From positions 1-6,407 of the forward strand of contig JBJTIF010000081.1 of the NCBI GenBank assembly GCA_046094825.1: a DNA stretch of 6,407 bases, in the 5' to 3' direction. The DNA is from JBJTIF01 sp046094825. Its GTDB lineage: Bacteria > Actinomycetota > UBA4738 > HRBIN12. The position numbers were made by a program, and so were the translations under genes. Of this stretch, positions 1-5,192 are shown piece after piece. The notes beneath the pieces were generated by a model. That model was not told where the DNA came from. It saw only the letters and a program-made list of their open reading frames with translations, and made no database searches. Positions within the stretch are counted from its first letter, which is position 1; each line of letters starts with the position of its first letter.

Positions 1-142
1 CGAGATGGTCATGCCCGGGGACAACGTCGAGATGACCGTGGACCTCATCGCCCCGATCGCCATGGAGGAGGGGCTGCGCTTCGCGATCCGCGAGGGCGGC
101 CGCACCGTGGGCGCCGGTCGGGTCACGAAGATCCTGAAGTAG
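1..142 (+). CDS. tuf: Elongation factor Tu, C-terminal end (partial)
   Basis: This is the last 46 codons of EF-Tu, the GTPase that delivers aminoacyl-tRNA to the ribosomal A site in the cytoplasm. The first complete codon is at 2 and the stop TAG is at 140-142. The visible peptide begins EMVMPGDNVEMTVDLIAPIA, continues with the EF-Tu domain III signature FAIREGGRTVGAGRVTKI and ends in LK. The match to the family is residue by residue over the visible part, so the identification is firm even though domains I and II lie outside the window. It is followed after 8 bases by rpmG in the same direction, suggesting co-transcription. Whether this is the only tuf copy in the genome cannot be told. Confidence 0.97.
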   Translation, partial: EMVMPGDNVEMTVDLIAPIAMEEGLRFAIREGGRTVGAGRVTKILK

Positions 143-150
143 GGGCGACG

Positions 151-318
151 ATGGCGAAGAAGGAAGGCAACCGTCCGAAGATCACCCTCGCCTGCAACGA
201 GTGCAAGCGGCGGAACTACAACACGGTCAAGAACCGCGTGAACGACCGTGAGCGGATCGAGATGCAGAAGTACTGCCGCTGGTGCCGCACGCACACGCTG
301 CACAAGGAGACGCGCTGA
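151..318 (+). CDS. rpmG: 50S ribosomal protein L33, zinc-binding (C+) form
   Basis: A 55-residue basic protein, the normal length for bacterial L33, a small component of the large ribosomal subunit near the E site. Two CxxC pairs (C15/C18 and C42/C45) form the zinc ribbon, so this is the C+ paralogue type rather than the zinc-independent form. The family core NYNTVKNR and the end THTLHKETR are present. The ATG at 151 lies 8 bases after the tuf stop. The purine-rich AGGGG right at the tuf stop is the only ribosome-binding candidate and overlaps that stop. The tuf-rpmG pairing and the downstream hadA-hadB make a probable operon. Many zinc-poor-adapted bacteria carry a second, C- L33 elsewhere; none is visible here. 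Confidence 0.97.
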   Translation: MAKKEGNRPKITLACNECKRRNYNTVKNRVNDRERIEMQKYCRWCRTHTLHKETR

Positions 319-322
319 CCCC

Positions 323-715
323 GTGAACCCGGCCCTCGAGGGCAAGGTCTACCCCGCGGTCCGGGTCACGGTCACCGAGGACGACGTCCGGCGCTTCGCG
401 GCGGCCGTCGGGGACGATCGCCCCGGGGTCCCGCTCACGTTCGTGGCCCGCGCGGAGATCGCTGCGGGCTGGGGGCCGATCGCCGGCGACGCGGACCTCG
501 GGATCGACTTCACCCGCGTCGTCCACGCCGAGCAGGACTACCGATGGATGCGCCCCCTCGAGGTCGGGGACGTCCTCGCGGCCACCACCTCGATCGAGTC
601 GATCCGCGAGCGCGGCGGGCACGGGTTCCTCACGATGCGGACCGAGCTCCGCGATGCGCAGGACCGCACCGTCGTCGTCGCGCGCTCGACGCTCCTCGTG
701 CGGGGTGGCGCGTGA
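323..715 (+). CDS. hadA: HadA-like MaoC-fold dehydratase subunit, shortened
   Basis: A 130-residue hot-dog protein of the MaoC N-terminal / FAS1-type dehydratase group. In mycobacteria HadA pairs with HadB to dehydrate (3R)-hydroxyacyl-ACP in fatty-acid elongation; HadA holds the acyl chain while HadB is catalytic. Family features seen are the opening LEGKVYP, the early helix DVRRFAAAVGDD (residues 21-32), PLTF (37-40), the strand start PLEVGDVL and the closing VVVARSTLLVRG. The start is GTG at 323, four bases after the rpmG stop; it gives the expected N-terminus, but the nearest Shine-Dalgarno match (AAGGAG, 304-309) is rather far away. It is shorter than the 158 residues of mycobacterial HadA: GDD at 30-32 is followed almost directly by PLTF, where relatives have roughly 18 more residues. 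No catalytic Asp-x4-His pair is present, as expected for HadA. The exact substrate is inferred, not seen. Confidence 0.82.
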   Translation: MNPALEGKVYPAVRVTVTEDDVRRFAAAVGDDRPGVPLTFVARAEIAAGWGPIAGDADLGIDFTRVVHAEQDYRWMRPLEVGDVLAATTSIESIRERGGHGFLTMRTELRDAQDRTVVVARSTLLVRGGA

Positions 716-1104
716 GGCCCGGTCAGGAGCTCCCGCCGCTCGTGCGCCGCGTCGAGCGTGAGGACTTCGCCGCGTACGCGGAGGCGTCCGGGGACCGCAA
801 CGCGCTCCACCTCGACGACGCGTTCGCGCGGTCCGTCGGGTTCCCCTCGGTGATCGGGCACGGGATGCTCACGCTGGGGCACCTCGGGGCGGCGCTCCGC
901 GGCTGGATCGAGGACGGGGAGGTGCTCGCGCTGCGCGCGCAGTTCCGCTCCCCGGTGCTGCCGGGGGACACGATCGTCGCGCGGGGCACGGTGCGCGAGG
1001 TCACGGGTGAAGTCGCGACCCTCGACGTCTGGGTCGAGGTCGAGCGCGACGGGACGATCGAGCAGCCCGTCCGACGCGGCGAAGCCGAGGTGCGGCTGGC
1101 CTAG
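712..1104 (+). CDS. hadB: HadB-like MaoC dehydratase, catalytic subunit
   Basis: A 130-residue single hot-dog domain with the complete hydratase-2 signature, YAEASGDRNALHLDDAFA, from residue 22. D28 and H33 are the expected catalytic pair with the same five-residue spacing as in mycobacterial HadB, and the following IGHGMLTLG (48-56) is the usual substrate-tunnel segment. It probably dehydrates (3R)-hydroxyacyl thioesters (ACP or CoA linked) as a heterodimer with HadA. GTG at 712 overlaps the hadA stop TGA (GTGA), the usual sign of translational coupling of two subunits. Upstream ATG codons in this frame lie inside hadA and give non-family sequence, so they were not used. No hadC follows. The stop TAG (1102-1104) shares CTAG with the stop of the convergent gene. 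An (R)-specific enoyl-CoA hydratase is an alternative role that sequence alone cannot exclude. Confidence 0.85.
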   Translation: MRPGQELPPLVRRVEREDFAAYAEASGDRNALHLDDAFARSVGFPSVIGHGMLTLGHLGAALRGWIEDGEVLALRAQFRSPVLPGDTIVARGTVREVTGEVATLDVWVEVERDGTIEQPVRRGEAEVRLA

Positions 1105-2531
1105 CGGGACCCGGACCCGCTCGCGCGGAAGATCCGATCCCGCTGGTCGAGCGCCGAGGCGACGTCGCTCGCGAGCGAGGCCTGGAGTTCCTTCGCCGCA
1201 CGGAGCACCTCGCGTCCGATGCCGATCTCGGCCTCGAGGCGCGCGGAGATCCGCTCGTTGTCCGAGCGGACGAGGCGGGCGAGCGCCTCCATCCGGTCGT
1301 CGATGAGTCGGACGAGTGTCTCCTGGTCCTCCGAGCGCATCGCGTCGGCGGCCGCCTCGAGGGATGCGACGGCCGATCCGAGGCGCTCCTCGATCGCGTC
1401 CGCGAGCTTCAGCACCGCACCGTCGATCCGCGCGATCGTCTCCTCGACGGAGGCCGAGATCCGCGCGCCGTTCTCCTCGGTGAGCCGGTGGACCTCGGCG
1501 AGCGCGACGTCCTGCTCCTCGGCGATCCGGTGGACCTCGTCCCGGAGGGCGTTCGAGTCGGACCGCACGAGGCGCGCGAGCGCCATGCTCCACTCCTCGA
1601 GCGCGGTCGGGTCGTTCGGCGACGGCGCGGGCACCGCGGGCGAGGCGGACGCCGCCGCCGTCGCGGGACGATCGGCGAGTTCGGCGAACCGGCGCTCGAA
1701 CGCGTCGAGGCGACCGGTCATCGATTCGAGCCCGTCGGCGACCCGACGGGCGAGCCATGACACCTCGCGGGCCGCCTCGGCGAGGGCGCGGTCGGCCTCG
1801 TCGCCGGTCGCCGCGACCGATGGCGAGGTCGAGGCGGAGGCGGCCGATCGCGCGACGACCGATGCGGGGACGGGGAGCGGATCCTGTTCGAGCGCCGCCG
1901 CGGGCATCGCCGCGGCGGCGGGAACGCCCGTCATGTCCACGTCATCCGGCGGAGCGACCGCGGCGTCCGCGCGGACCTCCGGGAAGGGCTGCCAGACGTC
2001 GTCCTCCTCGGCGACGTGCGCCAGGTGGTCCGTCGCCTCGTCGGTGCCGCCCGCGTTCGCGCCGACGCCGGCAGCCGCGAGGAACGCGTCGCGCTCGACC
2101 GGCTCCGGCGCGAGGTCCGCGAACGGCTCGGGGAGCTCGACGAGGGGGATCTCCGGGATCTCGAAGCCGAGGTCGGGCTCCGGCATGTCGGGGAGGGCGA
2201 CGACGACGAACCCGTCTTCGAGGTCCTGCTCGGGGGTGAGCGGGGCGTCGGGCTCGAACGCGAACTCGTGCACCGGCGTGAGCTCGGCGAGGGCCGCGTA
2301 GGGCGAGGGGGCCGTCACGGCCGGGATCTCGTCGTGGGGGGTCTCGGCCGGCTCGTCGGCCGCGAGGACGGCGGGGACGGCGTCGGCCGGATCGGCCGCA
2401 CCATCGTTGCCCTCGACGAGCCGTTCGCGCGAGCGTCGGAGCTGGTCCTCGAGCCGCGAGAGGGGCTCGAGGGGGTCCTTCGAGGCGGGTCGGTCTGCGG
2501 AACCGTTTGCGGGGAAGAGGGTTTCGGTCAT
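1101..2531 (-). CDS. Uncharacterised acidic / coiled-coil protein, 476 aa
   Basis: I do not recognise this protein. A short charged helix (about 21-41, LEPLSRLEDQLRRSRERL) is followed by a long low-complexity region (about 42-240) rich in Asp, Glu, Pro and Ala that looks disordered. The C-terminal half (about 243-468) is almost entirely amphipathic helix with heptad-like Leu/Ala/Ile spacing, interrupted by an Ala/Ser/Pro linker near 289-309. The nine-residue motif ALARLVRSD occurs twice (317-325 and 416-424). There is no signal peptide, membrane segment or enzyme motif. The start at 2531 (MTETLFPANG) is preferred because extending to the ATG at 2666 would read through the tRNA-Trp gene in antisense. 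GC-ending codons like those of the neighbours (CTC, GAG, GTC, ATC) and a sensible heptad pattern favour this strand over overlapping plus-strand frames, which give Ser/Arg-rich sequence. It lies opposite to all its neighbours. A scaffold or cell-architecture protein is conceivable but only a guess. Confidence 0.72.
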   Translation of the reverse strand: MTETLFPANGSADRPASKDPLEPLSRLEDQLRRSRERLVEGNDGAADPADAVPAVLAADEPAETPHDEIPAVTAPSPYAALAELTPVHEFAFEPDAPLTPEQDLEDGFVVVALPDMPEPDLGFEIPEIPLVELPEPFADLAPEPVERDAFLAAAGVGANAGGTDEATDHLAHVAEEDDVWQPFPEVRADAAVAPPDDVDMTGVPAAAAMPAAALEQDPLPVPASVVARSAASASTSPSVAATGDEADRALAEAAREVSWLARRVADGLESMTGRLDAFERRFAELADRPATAAASASPAVPAPSPNDPTALEEWSMALARLVRSDSNALRDEVHRIAEEQDVALAEVHRLTEENGARISASVEETIARIDGAVLKLADAIEERLGSAVASLEAAADAMRSEDQETLVRLIDDRMEALARLVRSDNERISARLEAEIGIGREVLRAAKELQASLASDVASALDQRDRIFRASGSGSR

Positions 2532-2544
2532 GCCCAGCAGGGTA
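2532..2544 (-). promoter_or_regulatory. Possible leaderless promoter (-10) of the coiled-coil gene
   Basis: On the minus strand TACCCT (2544 to 2539) is a TAnnnT -10 element placed 7 bases before the ATG at 2531, and no convincing Shine-Dalgarno sequence lies in between (CTGCTGGGC). That geometry would put the transcript start at or next to the A of the start codon, as in leaderless mRNAs that are common in Actinomycetota. No good -35 is seen at 17-18 bases. This is inferred from spacing only. Confidence 0.35.
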
Positions 2545-2582
2545 GGGTGGGCCGAGCACGGATTCCAGCACCCCGAGCGCCT

Positions 2583-2611
2583 TTGCCGTGCCCGGAGGCC
2601 GCTCCTATACT
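2583..2611 (+). promoter_or_regulatory. Sigma70-type promoter of tRNA-Trp / secE / nusG
   Basis: TTGCCG (2583-2588) and TATACT (2606-2611) are separated by exactly 17 bases, matching TTGACA and TATAAT at 4 and 5 of 6 positions. TATACT is a rare AT-rich island in this sequence. The predicted start near 2618 lies about 22 bases before the mature tRNA. The promoter probably serves the tRNA and, by read-through, secE-nusG and rplK-rplA. Confidence 0.72.
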
Positions 2612-2639
2612 GGCGCTCCGTTCGACCCCGATCGACCGG

Positions 2640-2712
2640 AGGGGCGTAGCTCAACTGGCAGAGCAACGGTCTCCAAAACCGTAGGTTGGGGGTTCAAGTC
2701 CCTCCGCCCCTG
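2640..2712 (+). tRNA. trpT: tRNA-Trp (anticodon CCA)
   Basis: A full cloverleaf can be drawn by hand. Acceptor stem AGGGGCG (2640-2646) pairs with CGCCCCT (2705-2711). The D stem is GCTC/GAGC (2649-2652, 2661-2664). The anticodon stem ACGGT/ACCGT (2666-2670, 2678-2682) encloses the loop CTCCAAA with anticodon CCA at 2673-2675. The T stem GGGGG/CCCTC (2688-2692, 2700-2704) has one G-U pair and the loop TTCAAGT. The discriminator base is G2712, correct for bacterial tRNA-Trp. The 3' CCA is not encoded, so it must be added by the CCA-adding enzyme. Its place directly before secE is a widely conserved arrangement; the transcript must be cut between the tRNA and the secE mRNA. Confidence 0.97.
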
Positions 2713-2736
2713 CGAGCACTCCTGGCAAGGAGCCCC

Positions 2737-3033
2737 ATGAACCGACAGATGAAGCGAGCCCAGCAGCGCCAGGGCGCCGCGGCCCCCGAGCGGGACCTCG
2801 CGGCGGCCTCGACGCGCCGTGCCGCCGCGCAGGGCGAGCGTCGGCGGGGCGGGTCCCGCGCGTTCCTGAAGGAGGTCCGCCAGGAGCTGAAGAAGGTGCT
2901 CTGGCCGACCCGTTCCGAACTCGTCACCTACACCGTCGTCGTGCTCGTCACCGTCGTCGTCCTCACGGCGTACGTGTTCGCGCTCGACGTGGCCTTCTCG
3001 AAGGCCGTGCTCACCCTCTTCACGAACGGATGA
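2737..3033 (+). CDS. secE: Preprotein translocase subunit SecE
   Basis: A 98-residue inner-membrane protein, the small essential subunit that clamps SecY in the SecYEG channel. The first 40 or so residues are basic and polar (MNRQMKRAQQ...). The family's amphipathic helix follows at 43-62 (FLKEVRQELKKVLWPTRSEL, with the conserved LKKV-WPTR-E core), then one transmembrane helix at about 64-85 rich in Val, Leu and Thr. The single-helix form is usual outside the gamma-proteobacteria. The ATG at 2737 is preceded by AAGGAG (2727-2732) four bases away. A longer reading starting at 2686 would begin inside the tRNA and is rejected. The stop is 7 bases before nusG. Confidence 0.95.
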   Translation: MNRQMKRAQQRQGAAAPERDLAAASTRRAAAQGERRRGGSRAFLKEVRQELKKVLWPTRSELVTYTVVVLVTVVVLTAYVFALDVAFSKAVLTLFTNG

Positions 3034-3040
3034 CCGACCG

Positions 3041-3829
3041 ATGACCGAGACCTTCGACCCGACCTCCGCCACCGGCCCCGGCATCGAGGCGTCCGACCTC
3101 GAGGACCTCGCGGGTGGCCTCGCCGTCCCCGGCGTCGAGGACGAGGACGCGCCCGACCTCCCGATCGAGGGGGAGACGACCCTCGGCCTGACCGATGCCG
3201 CGCCCGCGGCGGACCTCGAGGTCGAGGAGCGCGGTTCCGCCGTCGCGGTCGCCGTGGCGGAGGAGGAGCCCGTCGACATCCACGACCCCTTCGCGGGGCC
3301 CGGCGACTGGTACGTCGTCCACACGTACTCCGGCTACGAGAACAAGGTGAAGCGCAACCTCGAGACGCGCATCGAGTCGATGCAGATGCAGGGGAAGATC
3401 TTCGGCGTCCACATCCCGATGGAAGACGTCATGGAGATCAAGGGCGGCAAGAAGCAGGTCGTCCAGAAGAAGGTCTTCCCCGGCTACCTCCTCGTGAAGA
3501 TGATCTACGACAACGACTCCTGGTACTGCGTGCGCAACACACCGGGCGTCACCGGCTTCGTCGCCGCGGGCACCGGCAGCAAGCCGACGCCGCTCTCGCG
3601 CCGCGAGGTCGAGAAGATCCTCGCCGTGAAGAAGGAGGAGACGAAGCCGCAGTTCCGCCTCGGGTTCGAGGAGGGCGACGTCGTCCGCATCATCAGCGGC
3701 CCGTTCGCGGACTTCAACGGGACGATCAACGAGATCAACGTGGACCAGAGCAAGCTGAAGGTCCTCGTGAACATCTTCGACCGGGAGACCCCGGTCGAGC
3801 TCGGCTTCGACCAGGTGGCGAAGGTCTAG
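3041..3829 (+). CDS. nusG: Transcription elongation/antitermination factor NusG, extended N-terminus
   Basis: A 262-residue NusG; the family core is about 175-180 residues. Residues 1-87 are an acidic, probably disordered extension. The NGN domain that binds RNA polymerase runs from about 89 (WYVVHTYSGYENKVKRNL, then FPGYLLVKM and VRNTPGVTGFV) to about 182. The C-terminal KOW domain, contacting ribosomal protein S10 or Rho, lies at about 207-260 (FEEGDVVRIISGPFADFNG, ending VELGFDQVAKV). Acidic N-terminal extensions are known in actinobacterial NusG. The ATG at 3041, 7 bases after secE, has no clear Shine-Dalgarno and may depend on coupling to secE. A GTG at residue 72 (3254) would give a short form but has no nearby ribosome-binding site, and codon use is continuous across the extension. 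Confidence 0.95.
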   Translation: MTETFDPTSATGPGIEASDLEDLAGGLAVPGVEDEDAPDLPIEGETTLGLTDAAPAADLEVEERGSAVAVAVAEEEPVDIHDPFAGPGDWYVVHTYSGYENKVKRNLETRIESMQMQGKIFGVHIPMEDVMEIKGGKKQVVQKKVFPGYLLVKMIYDNDSWYCVRNTPGVTGFVAAGTGSKPTPLSRREVEKILAVKKEETKPQFRLGFEEGDVVRIISGPFADFNGTINEINVDQSKLKVLVNIFDRETPVELGFDQVAKV

Positions 3830-3893
3830 CCGCGACATCCGCAGCACGCGGGAGGCCCACCCGGGCCGCTCGGACCGCATGGAGGTGAGGGCA

Positions 3894-4322
3894 GTGGCAC
3901 CGAAGAAGGTCATGGCCGTCGTGAAGCTCCAGATCAAGGCCGGACAGGCGACCCCGGCACCGCCGGTCGGTACGGCGCTCGGCCAGCACGGCGTGAACAT
4001 CATGGAGTTCTGCCGCCAGTACAACGAGGCGACGCAGGCCCAGTCCGGTCAGGTGATCCCGGCCGAGCTCACGATCTACGAGGACCGCTCGTTCACGTTC
4101 GTGACGAAGCAGCCTCCCGCCGCCGAGCTCATCAAGATGGCCGCGGGGCTCGAGAAGGGCTCCGGCGAGCCGAACAAGACGAAGGTCGGCCGCCTCACGT
4201 CCGACCAGGTCCGTTCGATCGCCGAGCAGAAGATGCAGGACCTGAACGCGAACGACGTCGACCACGCGATGCGGATCATCGCGGGGACGGCGCGGAGCAT
4301 GGGCGTGGAGGTGGGCGCATGA
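3894..4322 (+). CDS. rplK: 50S ribosomal protein L11
   Basis: A 142-residue protein of normal length for L11, which binds 23S rRNA helices 43-44 in the GTPase-associated centre. The N-terminal domain carries KLQIKAGQATPAPPVGTALG, including the proline pair that borders the thiostrepton site. The C-terminal RNA-binding domain carries NKTKVGRLTSDQV and ends MRIIAGTARSMGVEV. The chosen start is GTG at 3894, giving the family N-terminus (M)APKKVMAVVK. GGAGGTGA (3881-3888) lies five bases before it as a near-perfect Shine-Dalgarno. An in-frame ATG at 3879 overlaps that site and would add five non-family residues (MEVRA). The stop overlaps the rplA start (ATGA at 4319-4322), indicating coupled translation. 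Confidence 0.96.
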   Translation: MAPKKVMAVVKLQIKAGQATPAPPVGTALGQHGVNIMEFCRQYNEATQAQSGQVIPAELTIYEDRSFTFVTKQPPAAELIKMAAGLEKGSGEPNKTKVGRLTSDQVRSIAEQKMQDLNANDVDHAMRIIAGTARSMGVEVGA

Positions 4323-5026
4323 GCGGCAAGCGCTACCGCGAGGCCCTCGCGAAGGTGGACCGGGAGCGGGAGTACCTCCCGGCCGACGCGATCCGCCTCC
4401 TGAAGGAACTCCCCACGACGAAGTTCGATGAGTCCGTCGAGGTGGCGTTCCGCCTCGGGGTCGACACGAAGCTCGCCGACCAGGCGCTCCGCGGCACCGT
4501 CGCCCTCCCGCACGGGACCGGCAAGACCGTCCGCGTGGCGGCCTTCGCGAACGGCGAGAAGGCCCGCGAGGCGAAGGAGGCGGGTGCCGACGTCGTCGGC
4601 GGCGACGACCTCGTCGAGCGCGTCCTCGCGGGGGAGATCGACTTCGACGCCGCCGTCGCGACGCCGGACATGATGGCCGCGGTCGGCAAGGCCGGCCGCG
4701 TCCTCGGTCCCCGCGGGCTCATGCCGAACCCGAAGACCGGAACGGTCACCTTCGACATCGCGAAGGCCGTGACTGCGATCAAGGGCGGTCAGCTCGAGTA
4801 CAAGACGGACAAGAGCGGGATCGTCCACCTCATCATCGGGAAGCGCTCCTTCGGTGAGCAGCAGCTCCTCGAGAACCTCCACGCGGTCGTCGATGAGGTC
4901 CTGCGGGCCCGTCCGTCGAGCGCGAAGGGGAAGTACGTGATCAGCGTGAGCGTCTCGACCACGATGGGACCGGGGGTGCGCCTCGATGCGGCGCGCCTGC
5001 GGGACGCGGAGGCCGCGACGGCGTAG
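4319..5026 (+). CDS. rplA: 50S ribosomal protein L1
   Basis: A 235-residue protein, typical for bacterial L1, the mobile stalk protein at the E site and, in several bacteria, a translational repressor of the L11 operon. The two-domain layout is visible: domain I has KFDESVEVAFRLGVD (35-49); the inserted domain II runs from about 68 to 155. Within it are the signature GRVLGPRGLMPNPKTGTV (126-143) and, just downstream, IKGGQLEYKTDKSGIVH (154-170). Domain I resumes and ends with the RNA-contacting VSTTMGPGVRLD (212-223). A short Ala/Glu tail follows. It starts in the ATGA overlap with rplK. I could not identify an L1-binding mimic in the nusG-rplK gap, so autoregulation here is open. Confidence 0.97.
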   Translation: MSGKRYREALAKVDREREYLPADAIRLLKELPTTKFDESVEVAFRLGVDTKLADQALRGTVALPHGTGKTVRVAAFANGEKAREAKEAGADVVGGDDLVERVLAGEIDFDAAVATPDMMAAVGKAGRVLGPRGLMPNPKTGTVTFDIAKAVTAIKGGQLEYKTDKSGIVHLIIGKRSFGEQQLLENLHAVVDEVLRARPSSAKGKYVISVSVSTTMGPGVRLDAARLRDAEAATA

Positions 5027-5031
5027 TCCTT

Positions 5032-5076
5032 GGGGTGGGCGCGGCGCCTCCGGCACCGCGCCCGCCCCTTGTCGTT
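5032..5076 (+). terminator. Terminator-like hairpin after rplA
   Basis: Six bases after the rplA stop, GGGGTGGGCGCGG (5032-5044) pairs with CCGCGCCCGCCCC (5056-5068) over 13 bp with a single G-U. A further 3-bp inner stem sits in the loop. A T-enriched tail TTGTCGTT follows (5069-5076). The strong GC stem supports intrinsic termination; the interrupted T tail suggests it may be partial, leaving some read-through to rplJ. It would separate the rplKA unit from rplJL. Confidence 0.6.
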
Positions 5077-5098
5077 CCACCCCGGGGCCCGGTAGCCT
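5069..5098 (+). promoter_or_regulatory. Candidate promoter of rplJ-rplL
   Basis: TTGTCG (5069-5074) and TAGCCT (5093-5098) are 18 bases apart. Such TTGnCn / TAnnnT pairs are typical of high-GC actinobacterial housekeeping promoters. Transcription would start near 5104-5106, at the 5' edge of the L10 aptamer. The -35 overlaps the T tail of the preceding hairpin, so one transcript would end where the next begins. This is inferred from motif and position. Confidence 0.45.
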
Positions 5099-5105
5099 CC
5101 GGAGA

Positions 5106-5159
5106 GCCGCAGACCGCAGGGGCGCCGCACAATCCGGCCACGCCGGTACCTGCCGAGGC
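5106..5159 (+). ncRNA. L10 leader aptamer (ribosomal protein autoregulation)
   Basis: The segment folds like the known bacterial L10 leader. An outer stem GCC/GGC (5106-5108 with 5157-5159) leads to an asymmetric, kink-turn-like internal loop, GCAGACC (5109-5115) opposite CGA (5154-5156). An inner stem GCAGG/CCTGC (5116-5120 with 5149-5153) follows, then a distal hairpin CCGGC-CAC-GCCGG (5134-5146). The motifs CCGCAGACCGCAGG and CCTGCCGAGG are the conserved halves of this family. In Bacillus subtilis the L10(L12)4 complex binds this element and lowers expression of rplJ-rplL. Location immediately upstream of rplJ fits. Confidence 0.8.
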
Positions 5160-5171
5160 GAAGGGTCCGTC

Positions 5172-5188
5172 CGCATCCCCGCGATGCG
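5172..5188 (+). other. Small leader hairpin between aptamer and attenuator
   Basis: CGCAT (5172-5176) pairs with ATGCG (5184-5188) around a 7-base loop. It could act as a spacer, a pausing element or part of the switch between aptamer and attenuator. At 5 bp its formation is uncertain. Confidence 0.35.
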
Positions 5189-5192
5189 TCCG

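Noticed and set aside
1104..1120. Small GCGGG/CCCGC hairpin at the hadB end as a bidirectional terminator
   Set aside because: Only 5 bp with a 7-base loop, no T tracts, and it lies in the final codons of the opposite gene.
1219..2301. Long open plus-strand frame opposite the coiled-coil gene (360 codons)
   Set aside because: It encodes a Ser/Arg/Ala-rich sequence without structure, typical of the antisense of a GC-rich gene; the minus frame has the better codon use and a heptad pattern.
2532..2666. Upstream extension of the coiled-coil gene to an ATG at 2666
   Set aside because: It would translate the antisense of tRNA-Trp and its promoter; MTETLFPANG at 2531 is the natural start.
2016..2684. 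Plus-strand frame of 222 codons running into the tRNA gene
   Set aside because: It is antisense to the coiled-coil gene, Gly/Arg-rich and ends in the tRNA; no family features.
2686..2736. Alternative secE start within the tRNA
   Set aside because: Would overlap mature tRNA-Trp; ATG 2737 has AAGGAG upstream and the expected N-terminus.
3854..3867. GGCCC-ACCC-GGGCC hairpin in the nusG-rplK gap as an L1 repressor site or terminator
   Set aside because: A 5-bp stem without T tail and without a recognisable L1 rRNA-mimic motif; expected by chance in such GC-rich sequence.
3020..4024. 334-codon minus-strand frame opposite nusG
   Set aside because: Leu/Asp/Arg/Val-biased mirror of the nusG and rplK coding sequence, which are certain.
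4076..5176. 366-codon minus-strand frame opposite rplK and rplA
   Set aside because: Shadow of two firmly identified ribosomal protein genes and of the L10 leader.
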